Part shown: piece after piece, positions 17,305-26,261 of the stretch
Layout of the letters: each line of letters starts with the position of its first letter
Position numbering within the stretch: the stretch's first letter is position 1
NCBI RefSeq assembly: GCF_000967425.1
Contig: NZ_FO082821.1
Span: forward strand, 248,001-312,000
DNA: 64,000 bases
Direction: 5' to 3'
Source of the DNA: Pseudorhizobium banfieldiae
GTDB lineage: Bacteria; Pseudomonadota; Alphaproteobacteria; Rhizobiales; Rhizobiaceae
Made by a program: the position numbers and the translations under genes
Notes under the pieces: model-generated
The model's database searches: none
Seen by the model: only the letters and a program-made list of their open reading frames with translations
Told to the model about the DNA's origin: nothing

Positions 17305-18002
17305 GATGTGGCCTGCCTCGCGTCCTGGACGCAAACCACCTCTTCGCCAAGGCGAAGAACCCATTGTCGGTTGACGCCAGACACGCGGATGACGCCGTCA
17401 CTCAGTGCCTGGCTGTTCACCGCGCGTTCCCTGCCGTTCGAATATCGGAAGATGGCGGGCACCGGCGCGTTCCGTGCAAACCGGAAATACGTGAAGGTAC
17501 CATCATCCCAGATGGCCGTCGGCGTGAACTCCTCTCGGGCACTTACCGCATAGTTCGCATTCGGCGCATCGGCCGCAACCGCCCTGGTGGGTTGCACGCG
17601 GTTTTCAGGATAGCGGAACTGCACGACATAATGCGGCGTCTCCCGGGCTTCGACGACATGGAAGTAGTAGGAGCGGCGGTTGGTGTAGACGGTGATGTTG
17701 GTGGCGACGCCAGATGCTGTCGGCTTGATGGCGAAGGCACGGCCACCCGGGACACCGTCGAATTGAAAACCGACCGTGTCACCGGCGATGATCGAGCGGA
17801 TGGTTTCACCCTCACCGAATTCGACTGTGGTGACGCGGGTCAGAGTCGTGACGACACGGTAAACCTGGCCTTCAGTCCAGGTCGCCACGCGCACGCGATT
17901 GTCATGAGAACCTGGGCGGGGCGTGGTTTCGGCCATGGCGGTCGTTCCCGCGAGCGCGAGAATGCTGGCGGCCAACAGCGTAGAGATTGCAGTGCGAGTC
18001 AT
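17301..18002 (-). CDS. virB9: type IV secretion outer-membrane core protein VirB9
   Basis: A 233-residue periplasmic protein with a signal peptide (about residues 1-24, ending TAMAE). The body has VirB9/TrbG features: GDTVGFQF, TNRRSYYFHV and, at the C-terminus, WDDGTFTYFRFA followed by VSGVNRQWVLRLG. With VirB7 and VirB10 it makes the outer-membrane core complex. It overlaps both neighbours by four bases. Confidence 0.92.
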   Translation of the reverse strand: MTRTAISTLLAASILALAGTTAMAETTPRPGSHDNRVRVATWTEGQVYRVVTTLTRVTTVEFGEGETIRSIIAGDTVGFQFDGVPGGRAFAIKPTASGVATNITVYTNRRSYYFHVVEARETPHYVVQFRYPENRVQPTRAVAADAPNANYAVSAREEFTPTAIWDDGTFTYFRFARNAPVPAIFRYSNGRERAVNSQALSDGVIRVSGVNRQWVLRLGEEVVCVQDARQATS

Positions 18003-18664
18003 TCAGAACGGTCCGATCGGATGGCATATTGGGTGACGGTGAAACCGAAAGGGTTTTGCCAGACCTCGTCGATCGCGCGGGTTCGTTCGGGCCGGAAATC
18101 GAACATCAACGTGGCAGTGAACGATCCATCCTGTACCCCTTGCGGGCTTGTCAGGCGCTTTCTGAGCCGGACCTGGGCGCGGTTTTCGCCAATAAGGGTG
18201 ATCGATGCGATCTCAACGGCCATCTCGGCCGCAGCCCCGTAACGCGTCGGCGGATAGCTCTCCTGCCCTGAGGTCCACATCGCGCGCATGCTGGCCTCGG
18301 CTGCCCCGGAAGACTGTGACAGGACACGGCGAACACGAAGATCGTTGTCGAGCTGGTTGTAAGTCTCGCGGTCGAGAATGTAGCGGTAGATTTGCGCTTC
18401 GATCACGGCAGGTCGTTCGGCAAGCGAAACGGTTTCAACCGTGGCATTGGGGAGCGCCATCCCGGTCGCGGGATCGTAGGGGACAACCACGGGAGGCGGT
18501 GTTTCGACCATCAGCGCGACAGCCGCAGCCGTCAAACAGCCGAATACGCCAAAACCTGCCCCGGAAAGGCCGATCACCCGCCAAAGCTGTTCCCGGCGCA
18601 GGGCACCGTAGACAAGTTCCTCTTCCACGAGTTCGCGCGCGCTCATCACCCCTGCCCCACTCAC
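17999..18664 (-). CDS. virB8: type IV secretion protein VirB8
   Basis: A 221-residue protein with one N-terminal membrane segment (about residues 30-50) and a periplasmic VirB8/NTF2-like domain with YILDRETYN and FTATLMFDF. The GTG at 18664 overlaps the virB5 stop by four bases; an ATG six codons later (18646) has its own GGGGTG site and is an alternative. VirB8 is an assembly factor of the inner-membrane complex. Confidence 0.88.
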   Translation of the reverse strand: MSGAGVMSARELVEEELVYGALRREQLWRVIGLSGAGFGVFGCLTAAAVALMVETPPPVVVPYDPATGMALPNATVETVSLAERPAVIEAQIYRYILDRETYNQLDNDLRVRRVLSQSSGAAEASMRAMWTSGQESYPPTRYGAAAEMAVEIASITLIGENRAQVRLRKRLTSPQGVQDGSFTATLMFDFRPERTRAIDEVWQNPFGFTVTQYAIRSDRSE

Positions 18665-19458
18665 GGCTCAAGATCCGGCAAGGTGAAGTCCATGTAGCGG
18701 CGCTCTTCGGCAACGGTGGCGGCGTCAACCACGCCTGCATTGCCTGCGCCGAGGGTTTGGATCGCTTCCAGCTCCCACATCCGGGTCATGGCGATGGCGA
18801 GTTCCGCCGTGACGCGGGTGTTGTGGTCCATCGAGGCTTTGACATCCTCCATGTCCGGGATCATCTCGACCAGACGTTCCACTCGTTCGAGAGACTGTTC
18901 CGCCTCTGCGTGGCTGTTCTGCGCCGCCGCCGACATCACAGCACCTGTGGTTGCCCGGGTGGCCACGCCTTCAGCTCCCGGATTGCCGCTGGTGGCGATT
19001 TCGCGGAGTGAATCCTCGTCGAACCCTGCACTTGCCAGCGCCTGTTCCATCTGCGTGCGCATGGGACCAGCATTGGGCCCGATGAGAGCGCTCCAATCGC
19101 CCGCCTGGATGCCGCGGATTAGGCCGGGGATGTCTTCGAAGTTGGCCTCAAGCAAGGAGTCGAGGTCCCCGCCCATGGCAAGCCCGAGGATGCTGCGCGG
19201 CCCGGTGAGCGAGGCATACATCTCGTTCAGCTGATCGAGTTGGCTTTGCAGCATGTCCAGTTGCTCCAACGCATTGTCCAGAAGATCCGTCTGGATCCCG
19301 AAATCCTGCAGCATCTGCTGAAGCTGGCGGATTTCCTGGGCAATGTTCTGGGTGTCCACCGTGGGCACACCCTGTGCCCCGGCAGGTCCGGTGACATTGA
19401 GGGCAAGCGCGAGAGCGATGCTACCGGCGAAAAGGGAACGGGGCAGGCGCAGGTTCAA
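18661..19458 (-). CDS. virB5: VirB5-like minor pilus protein, TTG start
   Basis: A 265-residue exported protein with a signal peptide (cleavage near AGAQG, about residue 29) and long helical, glutamine-rich segments typical of VirB5/TrbJ. A TTG start is chosen because it overlaps the upstream stop (TTGA) and has GGAGG nine bases before it. VirB5 sits at the pilus tip. The C-terminus ERRYMDFTLPDLEP resembles the end of the neighbouring lytic transglycosylase. Confidence 0.8.
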   Translation of the reverse strand: MNLRLPRSLFAGSIALALALNVTGPAGAQGVPTVDTQNIAQEIRQLQQMLQDFGIQTDLLDNALEQLDMLQSQLDQLNEMYASLTGPRSILGLAMGGDLDSLLEANFEDIPGLIRGIQAGDWSALIGPNAGPMRTQMEQALASAGFDEDSLREIATSGNPGAEGVATRATTGAVMSAAAQNSHAEAEQSLERVERLVEMIPDMEDVKASMDHNTRVTAELAIAMTRMWELEAIQTLGAGNAGVVDAATVAEERRYMDFTLPDLEP

Positions 19459-20621
19459 CGCAAATCCTCCTGACTGAAATCCATGAATTGCCGCTCGGCA
19501 GCCTGGGCCGCCGCCAAGGCGATCTGCTCGGCACTGAGTGGCTCGGTTCGGGCGGCCTTGATCCGGGTCCGGATTGCGACCAGCCGGGCCAGTTCGGCCC
19601 GGGCATAGGTGTTGAGCGCGATGGCCTCGTGGAGATCCTCGGTCTCACCAATGCGGGTGATGATGTCCTGAACCCGCAGGGCGGCGGCACGGACCGAGAC
19701 CAGCGAATAGTCGCCATAGACCCCTGCGCCATGGGCCGAGAGGCTGAAACTCGCGTTCGCAAGGAGCACGGGGTCGATGGTGCCGAGCGCGTCGATGCCG
19801 CCCACGGCGGCGAGGTAGCTGTTGTACTGCTGCGGGATCACCACGACATAGGCTTGGGTTTCCGCGAAGGGCGGCACACCGCCATAATCCTGCACATTGC
19901 CCGGACCGGCGTTATAGGCGGCGAGCGCATGGATAATGTTGCCATCGAACATGTTCAGCATCTGGGCGAGGTAACGCGCGCCACCGGTGACCTGCAGATA
20001 GGGATCGTCGTAATACGCCGGGTAGATCCCGAGATCGCCCGCGGTGCCGGGCATGATCTGGGTAAGTCCGAAGGCCCCCACGGGTGAGCGTGCCCCAATC
20101 TGGAAACGACTTTCCTGCCAGATCAGCGCCTGCAAGAGACAGCGCCATTGCACGAGCGAAAGACCTGCACGGCCGACCCCGGACAGACTATGGGTGTCGC
20201 GTGCTGCGCGGATGATCAGCTCCTCGATCCCCTCCCGGGCATCGCCGAACATCCGCGCGGCCGCTGGGTTGTTGTCCTCGGGTGCATAAAGGCTTGCGGC
20301 TGCGCTTTCGACGTCGTCAACCGCCCCCTGCCCCGCCTCGAGCCCGGCCACGGTGCCTGCGACATCGCCGGAGCCGAGGGACATGGCATCCATCAGCGAC
20401 TCAAAGGAGGCGAGTTGCTGACGCTCGATCTCGGCCAGTTCCTCCTCGCGGCTTAGCCTGTCCTGTTGCAGTGCCAGGTCCCGATCGGTCTGCTCAAGGA
20501 TGGCCTGCCGCTCTGCGAAGAGGCGCAGGTCGAAGGTCGGCACGCCCTGGGCGACCGCTGGCCCCGCCGTGGGACCCGCCAGTGCAAAGCCGATCATCGA
20601 GAGAGGAAGCCAGGTCCGCAT
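19455..20621 (-). CDS. lytic transglycosylase with extended C-terminus, in the vir operon
   Basis: A 388-residue exported protein. A signal peptide covers about residues 1-25. A helical section follows. The SLT domain has the catalytic-type ALIWQESRFQIGARSPVGA (Glu in WQES) and GLTQIMPGTAGDLG, then NMFDGNIIHALAAYNAGPGNV. Beyond it lies an extra helical tail of about 120 residues, ending ERQFMDFSQEDLR, similar to the end of the VirB5-like protein. It probably opens the cell wall for the secretion machine. It is the second such enzyme in the operon. Confidence 0.85.
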   Translation of the reverse strand: MRTWLPLSMIGFALAGPTAGPAVAQGVPTFDLRLFAERQAILEQTDRDLALQQDRLSREEELAEIERQQLASFESLMDAMSLGSGDVAGTVAGLEAGQGAVDDVESAAASLYAPEDNNPAAARMFGDAREGIEELIIRAARDTHSLSGVGRAGLSLVQWRCLLQALIWQESRFQIGARSPVGAFGLTQIMPGTAGDLGIYPAYYDDPYLQVTGGARYLAQMLNMFDGNIIHALAAYNAGPGNVQDYGGVPPFAETQAYVVVIPQQYNSYLAAVGGIDALGTIDPVLLANASFSLSAHGAGVYGDYSLVSVRAAALRVQDIITRIGETEDLHEAIALNTYARAELARLVAIRTRIKAARTEPLSAEQIALAAAQAAERQFMDFSQEDLR

Positions 20622-20625
20622 TGGC

Positions 20626-20841
20626 TCAGCCGCCCGCCCCCAAGAGGACGAAATCGCAGGCCGTGTCGCGGCGCGTGACTTCCGCCCCCATGGTCGAGAT
20701 CGTGGCGGTGGCGGTTCCTGCCTGCGCAGGAGCCTCGCGAAAATTGAAGCAGTTGGCTTGCGGGGGGGTATGCTGTGCACAGGCTGTCAGGGTCAGGCCG
20801 AGCCCGAGCAGCACGGCGCTGCGGATGATGGTACGGGTCAT
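20626..20841 (-). CDS. virB7: small lipoprotein, VirB7 candidate
   Basis: A 71-residue protein with a lipoprotein signal (LGLGLTLTAC, lipid-carrying Cys near residue 21) and two more cysteines in the short mature part. It overlaps virB4 by four bases. VirB7 proteins are small lipoproteins of the outer-membrane core complex; position and type fit, but sequence similarity is too short to be sure. Confidence 0.65.
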   Translation of the reverse strand: MTRTIIRSAVLLGLGLTLTACAQHTPPQANCFNFREAPAQAGTATATISTMGAEVTRRDTACDFVLLGAGG

Positions 20842-23243
20842 GTCACTCTCCAGAAATCGGGGCGGTCACGGTAGTCGGGGCCGACAAGGGCCTCGCCTTT
20901 CTCCATGCCGCCAAGGATGGTCACGAGGGGGCCGAGGGCGCTGAGATCGGCATCGATCACCACCGAACCTCGGTCATCGCGCACGAGCGCGAGCCGCGAG
21001 GTCGAGCCGACGCCCAAAAGCACGTCGAGTTCTTTCTCGCTGAGACCGAGTATCGCGTAATCCGCAGCCGAGGCGCGGATGTTGGGCAGAAGCACCTGGG
21101 TCGGCACCGCTTCCACGATGGTCTTGCCGGTGCGCGTGCGCTCGAGCTGGCTGGCATATTGCGTCATCATCACGACGACGGCGTTCTGCTTGCGGGCGGT
21201 CACCAGCCAGTTCGAGAGCCGCTCCGCGAAGTAGGCGTTGTCGAGGGCTTTCCATGCCTCGTCGATGACGATGATGGTGGGCTTGCGGTCCTCGATCACC
21301 CGCTCGATTCGGCGGAAGAGGTAGGAGAGGACCGCCATGCGTTCCCGCTCACTCTCGGAATCGAGGATGCCGGTGAGGTCAAAGCCCGCGACATCAGCGT
21401 CGGTGCTGCCCCCGATTTGGAACGTATCGTCTGCATTCGCCCCGAAGATCCAGCCGTAGCGACCGTCGACCGTCCATTCCTGCATCCGCTCGAAGAGATC
21501 GCCCTCGTCATCGGTTGAGACGAGGAGCGAGGCGAAGTCGGACCAGTTCCGTAGGCCCGCATGTCCTGCGCTCGCGTTCTGGCGCACGACTTCCTGCAAT
21601 CGGTTGGTCTGAACCGGGGTTAGCGGTCGATCGCGCCGCTCCAAGAGGCTCGCGAGCCAATCAGCAAGCCATGCCTGGCCCCGCACGTCGATCTCGGTCT
21701 GGAGCGGATTGAGGCCCGTGGGGCGTCCCGCCCGCACGGTCGAATAGCTGCCGCCGAGCGCGCGGACGGCCATCTCTATGCCCGCGCGATAGTCGAATAC
21801 GAAGACCCGCGCACCTGCCCGCCGTGCCATGGTCATCAGGAAGGCCGCCAGTACGGATTTGCCGGAGCCGGGACGGCCCAGGATCAGCGTGTGGCCACCT
21901 GTCGGCTCACGATCCGGCGCGCCCTGTTCGTGGAAGTTGAAGCGGAACCCGCTGCGCTCGGGCGTTGGGAAAAGCGTGATTGGCACGCCCCAGGGGACTT
22001 CCCTGCCGGTCTTGCCAAGCGGCGTGCGGTGGAAGGTAGCGAGATCGGCGAAGTTGTGGTTCGTGATGGCGGCCTTGCGGCTTCGCGCCCCGGTATTCCC
22101 TGGATGCTGCGCCATGAAATGCGCCCGCGCCCCGAAGGCTTCCGAGATCAGGTTAATGCCGGAGGTGGCGGAGATGTTGCGAATCTCTGCCGCGATATCG
22201 TCAAGGGCAGCCTGGCTGAGCGCATAGACGGCCACAGTCATGTGATGCTCGCCGAAGATCAGGCGCTTGGATTCCAGATCGTCCTGCGCGAGTTCTAGCT
22301 CCTGTGCGAGGCTGACGGCTCCGTCATTGGCGGCCTGCATCAGGCGCAGCTGCCGCTTGATCCGGCCCGCCATGATGTTGGCGTTGATCGGCACAAAAGA
22401 GTGCGTGACGACCATGTCGACGGGCAGATTCAACTCGTCGAGCATCAGGCTATCGGTCTTGGCGGGGTAGTTCTTCACCGCGAAGATCGCCCCGAGCTTG
22501 TCGCCAACGGCACCGTCCGAGAGCGCGATGGTCGTGCCGCGGAAGGTGACGCGGGTATTGGCCACGTCCTCGGCGATCACACCGAAGCGCGACCGGGGGA
22601 AGAGCGGGTGCTCCTCGCCAGTGTTGAGGGAGCCGAGGAAGCCCAGAAGCTCTCCAGTGCTGGCGGCAAGCAGGCGGGGCTTCAACTCATCGAAGGACGA
22701 CAGCAGAAATCCCACGACCTCATCGAGCTTGCGCAAGCGGCGGGTGGTGTCCGCCGCGTGTCGCGCGCGGGACGCCCCCAGACCGAAGGGCAGGCGGCTG
22801 CTCGCCTCGGGGCGCTTCAGGACCGTCAGGGTCAGCGTCTTGTCGCGCAGGCCCGACCGGCCCAGATGCGCACGCCAGCGCTGGTCGACGGCCGCCGCGA
22901 AGCCCTCGCCCGGGATGGGCGGCAGGGTTGCGTCGACCGCTTTCGAGACCTTGTGCAGGTAGAAGGAGAACTCGGTTCCGACCTGCGCGACGATGCCCGC
23001 GAGAAGCCCGCCGATCCGGTCGAGATGGGCATCCTCGCTCGTGGTGCTGTTCACCCCTTCGAGCCGGATGCATTGCATCAGCTCATTGCCACGGGTCCGG
23101 ATCGTCCGGTCGGTGACAAGGCTCACATAGGGCAGCATGGACGAGAGCCGCTTCTCGCCCTTGACCCATGCGGGCAGCGCGGTCAGCGGATCGAGCGCGT
23201 CTGTCACTTCTGGCACGTCATCGGCAATTCCATCACGGGGCAT
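20838..23243 (-). CDS. virB4: type IV secretion ATPase VirB4
   Basis: An 801-residue secretion ATPase of normal length. Walker A GRPGSGKSVLAAF is near residue 456 and Walker B IIVIDEAWKAL near 665. An N-terminal CagE/VirB4 domain precedes them. The conserved VVMMTQYASQLE region follows Walker B. It drives pilus assembly together with VirB11. Its start overlaps the virB3 stop by 11 bases. Confidence 0.94.
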   Translation of the reverse strand: MPRDGIADDVPEVTDALDPLTALPAWVKGEKRLSSMLPYVSLVTDRTIRTRGNELMQCIRLEGVNSTTSEDAHLDRIGGLLAGIVAQVGTEFSFYLHKVSKAVDATLPPIPGEGFAAAVDQRWRAHLGRSGLRDKTLTLTVLKRPEASSRLPFGLGASRARHAADTTRRLRKLDEVVGFLLSSFDELKPRLLAASTGELLGFLGSLNTGEEHPLFPRSRFGVIAEDVANTRVTFRGTTIALSDGAVGDKLGAIFAVKNYPAKTDSLMLDELNLPVDMVVTHSFVPINANIMAGRIKRQLRLMQAANDGAVSLAQELELAQDDLESKRLIFGEHHMTVAVYALSQAALDDIAAEIRNISATSGINLISEAFGARAHFMAQHPGNTGARSRKAAITNHNFADLATFHRTPLGKTGREVPWGVPITLFPTPERSGFRFNFHEQGAPDREPTGGHTLILGRPGSGKSVLAAFLMTMARRAGARVFVFDYRAGIEMAVRALGGSYSTVRAGRPTGLNPLQTEIDVRGQAWLADWLASLLERRDRPLTPVQTNRLQEVVRQNASAGHAGLRNWSDFASLLVSTDDEGDLFERMQEWTVDGRYGWIFGANADDTFQIGGSTDADVAGFDLTGILDSESERERMAVLSYLFRRIERVIEDRKPTIIVIDEAWKALDNAYFAERLSNWLVTARKQNAVVVMMTQYASQLERTRTGKTIVEAVPTQVLLPNIRASAADYAILGLSEKELDVLLGVGSTSRLALVRDDRGSVVIDADLSALGPLVTILGGMEKGEALVGPDYRDRPDFWRVT

Positions 23244-23511
23244 AGCTGTCGCCCCAGTGCAGCTTGCGGTTCGCCGTGGGCGGGGTTTCCTGCAAGGTGA
23301 TCACAAGGACATCGAGAAAGTTCGGATCCCAGTCCGCGGCCTTCCAAAGCGCTGGCCAGGCCAGCCCCGCGAAGACGGCCACCACCCAGCTCTGCACCCA
23401 GAGGAACAGAAGCGTCGAGCCGAAGAGCCAGACCATGGCGTACATGATCGGCAAGCCCATCAGCTTGGGTGGCCTGAGAAGGCCGATGAACACGCGGGAC
23501 TGGTCGGACAT
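23233..23511 (-). CDS. virB3: type IV secretion protein VirB3
   Basis: A 92-residue protein with a hydrophobic hairpin (PIMYAMVWLFGSTLLFLWVQ and VVAVFAGLAWPALW) and a short tail ending KLHWGDSYAP. Length, topology and position between virB2 and virB4 identify VirB3. The start MSDQSRVFIGLLRPPKLMG is chosen over earlier in-frame codons because it matches the family start. Confidence 0.88.
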   Translation of the reverse strand: MSDQSRVFIGLLRPPKLMGLPIMYAMVWLFGSTLLFLWVQSWVVAVFAGLAWPALWKAADWDPNFLDVLVITLQETPPTANRKLHWGDSYAP

Positions 23512-23536
23512 GGCCAAGAACTCCGAGATCTCTTGC

Positions 23537-23827
23537 TCAGGTGGTCCAGATGGCGGCGACGATGGTGGGTGCTGCGGCGATGCCCGCGATTGCAACCACG
23601 ACCCAGAGCGCCTGACGGAAGTCGAGGATGCCGAAGAGCCAGGAAAGGAACACCCCGATCAGTGCGAGCGTGCCAATCACGATCCCCAAGGGACCGGTAA
23701 TTGCATCGACAATGCCTTGAAGCAGGGTCTGCACGGGCGAGAGGTCGATGCTCTGCGCGAGCGCTGGACCCGCCAGCACGATAAGGGCCATCGCGCCGAG
23801 CGCAACGGTCGAAGGTCTCGGTGTCAT
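23537..23827 (-). CDS. virB2: major pilin VirB2
   Basis: A 96-residue protein with a signal peptide (cleavage near GPALAQ, about residue 25) and two hydrophobic helices separated by a short loop (GIVIGTLALIGVFLSWLFG, then ALWVVVAIAGIAAAPTIV). This is the TrbC/VirB2 pilin plan. It overlaps the virB1-like gene by four bases. Confidence 0.88.
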   Translation of the reverse strand: MTPRPSTVALGAMALIVLAGPALAQSIDLSPVQTLLQGIVDAITGPLGIVIGTLALIGVFLSWLFGILDFRQALWVVVAIAGIAAAPTIVAAIWTT

Positions 23828-24507
23828 GAAAGATCTCCTCTGAGCCGCTCAAATACGGCGGTCACACGGGCCACATGCCCTTGGGTTTCGCGAAAAGGGG
23901 GGATGCCGCCGTGACGTGTGACCGCCTCCGGACCAGCGTTGTAGGCCGCAAGGGCCAGAGAGCCCTCGCCGAACTGGTCGAGCATCATCAGCAGGTAGCG
24001 GGCTGATCCGTCGAGGTTCTGCGCAATGTCGTGTGGGTCCACACCGAGGTCGCGGGCCGTGTCCGGCATGAGCTGCCCAAGGCCAATGGCGCCAACAGGG
24101 CTACGCGCTGCGGGATTGTACGCGCTCTCGACTTCGATGTTGGCTCGGTAAAGGAGCGCCCAATCCGTGACGGAAATCCCTGCGCGACGCAGCGCACCAT
24201 GCCCGGCATACCGTAGAGCCGTGGTCTCGATCGCCTGGAGGATTTCTGGGGTGGCGCGGGCGGCAGATCGAGCCGGGATCGCTGTCTCGCTCGTTGCGTC
24301 AGGAACGCGAGGTTCTGCGAAGAGAAAAAGACGCCCGTTTGCCTCTTGAGAAGTGGAAATCAATCGGCCGTCGGGGCGGACCTGGAAGATGAAACCGTCG
24401 GCCAGGGCCGGGGGCGCGGAACAAACGCCTGTACCCAAAGCAACGACGAGCGCAGTTGCGCGGTCAGCTGCCTTCGACCAGAGGCGCGGCGTGGCGCTCG
24501 CGGCCAC
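23824..24507 (-). CDS. virB1: lytic transglycosylase VirB1, GTG start
   Basis: A 227-residue exported transglycosylase. I place the start at GTG (24507) because a signal peptide then follows (basic start, ATALVVALGTGVCSAPPALA). The SLT motifs are RANIEVESAYNPAARSPVGA, GLGQLMPDTARDLGV and SLALAAYNAGPEAV. The frame is open far upstream, but that part overlaps another gene. It is the first of two wall-opening enzymes in the operon. The start codon is uncertain. Confidence 0.8.
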   Translation of the reverse strand: MAASATPRLWSKAADRATALVVALGTGVCSAPPALADGFIFQVRPDGRLISTSQEANGRLFLFAEPRVPDATSETAIPARSAARATPEILQAIETTALRYAGHGALRRAGISVTDWALLYRANIEVESAYNPAARSPVGAIGLGQLMPDTARDLGVDPHDIAQNLDGSARYLLMMLDQFGEGSLALAAYNAGPEAVTRHGGIPPFRETQGHVARVTAVFERLRGDLS

Positions 24508-24790
24508 CTTCTTCAAGTGGGATGCTAGCGGTCGTACAGCCCATGTCAGCCAGGAAGCTGACAAGACCAACGATGGTTTTGAAGTCACGCAGCTTGAGGA
24601 CGCTTCGGCTGGTGACGAGCATTTTGTCGTCACGCCCATCAGTGGCGACGGCGCGGATGACCCACGAGCCGTACCAGCTGTTATGGCGCTTCTCCGCTCT
24701 CTCCTTGCAGACCACCTCAATGAGGTAGCCCTCTGCGAGCAAGCCGCGCAGTCCGTCTTCTGTAACCACATTCGGGGCTTCTTCTATCAT
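24464..24790 (-). CDS. small cytoplasmic protein at the head of the vir operon, unknown function
   Basis: A 108-residue soluble protein starting MIEEAPNVVTEDGLRG. It has a mixed alpha/beta look with basic patches (VCKERAEKRHNSWYGSWVIR) and no recognised domain. It overlaps virB1 by 44 bases and is the first gene after the vir promoter-like box. Position suggests a regulator or chaperone of the conjugation system, but nothing in the sequence proves that. Confidence 0.6.
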   Translation of the reverse strand: MIEEAPNVVTEDGLRGLLAEGYLIEVVCKERAEKRHNSWYGSWVIRAVATDGRDDKMLVTSRSVLKLRDFKTIVGLVSFLADMGCTTASIPLEEGGRERHAAPLVEGS

Positions 24791-24855
24791 GGCCTTCCCT
24801 TGGGTCCTTGTTCTGCCTGGGTGCAGTATCAGGCCCACGGGGTCGCAACACCGTG

Positions 24856-24888
24856 AGCGATACAAAACAACATTAATGATAGCAAGAC
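24856..24888 (-). promoter_or_regulatory. vir operon promoter/operator box, copy 1
   Basis: On the minus strand this 33-base box reads TTGCTA, a 17-base spacer with TCATTAATGT, then TATCGC, which fits -35 and -10 boxes. It lies 66 bases before the first vir-operon gene. The same box, with only two base changes, lies at 26262-26294 in front of an exported-protein gene on the other strand. The conserved spacer points to a bound regulator. Confidence 0.65.
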
Positions 24889-24984
24889 AATAATAACGTG
24901 TTGACGAAGTTCGCCTTGCTCCGATAACGGTGATAGCCGACAGAATGATAATCTTAAAGGCGGCAAAGGAGTTTTGCCCTGCGG

Positions 24985-25263
24985 TTGTTTATTGCGCGCA
25001 ACGCACCGTTGCTGTTCGCGCTCCTGCTTGGAAGCATGCCGGTAGCTGCGGCTGCGGATTGCGTACCTCCCGAACGACCGTTCTTGCCTCAGTCGCAAGA
25101 AGACATGCGTGCCTACGCCGATCTGCTGCGTTCTGATTTCGAGGGCTACATCGCCGACATCCAGGAGTACTTCCGCTGTCTTGATGCCGAGCGCGCCCGC
25201 GCGTTTCAGGAGGCGCGCGAGGTCAGTGAAGACTATGGAAGACTGGTCGAGCTATTGGACTGA
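24985..25263 (+). CDS. small exported protein of unknown function
   Basis: A 92-residue protein with a signal peptide (LLFALLLGSMPVAAAADC, cleavage near residue 24). The mature part is acidic and helical with two cysteines (C26 and FRCLDAE). The start is probably TTG at 24985; AAAGGAG lies 13 bases upstream, so the true first codon may be a nearby CTG (24979). It is divergent from the vir operon and may be a periplasmic accessory protein. Confidence 0.55.
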   Translation: MFIARNAPLLFALLLGSMPVAAAADCVPPERPFLPQSQEDMRAYADLLRSDFEGYIADIQEYFRCLDAERARAFQEAREVSEDYGRLVELLD

Positions 25264-25277
25264 GCAAACGCATGGGC

Positions 25278-25598
25278 TTAACCGCCGTCGAGATCCTCGT
25301 AGTAGACGAGCGCGGGCATGTTGCGGCGCTGATGCACGATGCGCAGGATGACGGCCGCGCCATCCGCCGCATCGAGCCGCTTGTAGAAGATCACGTGACG
25401 CTGGCAATTGACGGACCGCATCCCCGGGACAAAGAGACTCCTGTCCCGGCCCGCGTCGGGATCCCCAGTGATCCGCTCGAAGGCGGTGACCAACTGGCGG
25501 TAATAGACGAGCCATTGGTCCCTGCCCCATGTCTCGACGGTGTAGGTGCGTATCTCTTCGAGGTCGGACTTGGCCTGTCCGGAAAGCCGAATAGTCAT
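25278..25598 (-). CDS. parE: ParE-family toxin
   Basis: A 106-residue RelE/ParE-fold toxin. Recognisable parts are LSGQAKSDLEEIRTYTVETW at the start, the central MRSVNCQRHVIFYKRLD and AVILRIVHQRRNM near the end. ParE toxins typically block DNA gyrase. The gene lies five bases after parD, antitoxin first, as in normal type II systems. It helps plasmid maintenance by killing plasmid-free daughters. Confidence 0.88.
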   Translation of the reverse strand: MTIRLSGQAKSDLEEIRTYTVETWGRDQWLVYYRQLVTAFERITGDPDAGRDRSLFVPGMRSVNCQRHVIFYKRLDAADGAAVILRIVHQRRNMPALVYYEDLDGG

Positions 25599-25603
25599 GC
25601 GGG

Positions 25604-25846
25604 TCAGCGATCAAACGCATCCGGTTCGAAGGCTTGGGCATCGAACTCGGCGAAGTCCCCATTTTCGGCCAGGGTGGCTGCCATCTCGAGATCGGCCTTG
25701 AGGGCGTAGAACTGCCGTGCGCCATCCTTCTCCATCAGCATCCTTACGCCGGCGCGAACGACTTCGCTCAGATTGGCGTAGGCGCCGGACTCGATCTGCG
25801 CCTGCACATATTTCTGCATCGGTTCGGTCAGGTGGACGTTTGGCAT
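25604..25846 (-). CDS. parD: ParD-family antitoxin
   Basis: An 80-residue protein with an N-terminal ribbon-helix-helix (VHLTEPMQKYVQAQIESGAY, then NLSEVVRAGVRML) and an acidic, toxin-binding tail. It starts at ATG 25846 with a GGAGAG site. It neutralises ParE and probably represses its own promoter through the palindrome just upstream. Confidence 0.88.
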   Translation of the reverse strand: MPNVHLTEPMQKYVQAQIESGAYANLSEVVRAGVRMLMEKDGARQFYALKADLEMAATLAENGDFAEFDAQAFEPDAFDR

Positions 25847-26261
25847 CAGACTCTCCTATCCATGTTCAATCGTATCAGATACTGACATAGATATTCAAGC
25901 TCATGCTTGATCCCAACTTAGTCCCCAAAATAGGTTCGCTGCCCCCTCCCCGTCCTTCTGCCCCGGATTCCAGCCGGAGAACCGGGCCCGACAGTTTTCC
26001 GACCCTGCCCTTCCCGGGACCATGAGCGCTGCGACACGCCGTTTGACGGGTTCATGCGGTCTGTTCTTCCGTGACCGCTTTCGTGGCCGCATTAGAACGC
26101 TACATTTGCATTTGGTAACAAGCGTTTGTTTGGCAGTGGACTTGAAAGGACGCCGCAATTGCGGCCGCTTTCAAGACGCCACAAGAGCCCAAACCGTCAT
26201 CAGATCTTGGAAGCCGTCACGCGACACAAGCGAACAATCGCAGGCCACCATCAATCAAATC
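25847..26261. other. parD upstream region with operator-like palindrome at 25872-25882
   Basis: GTATCAGATAC, a perfect inverted repeat around a central A, lies 26 bases before the parD ATG and is a likely ParD operator. The rest up to 26261 has no convincing gene; short open frames on both strands lack ribosome sites and family signals. Confidence 0.5.

Noticed and set aside
22401..23300. 299-codon plus-strand frame opposite virB4
   Set aside because: Shadow of virB4; no ribosome site and no recognisable domain.
25901..26158. Minus-strand 85-codon frame upstream of parD
   Set aside because: Highly basic random-like composition, no ribosome site, overlaps the likely promoter region.
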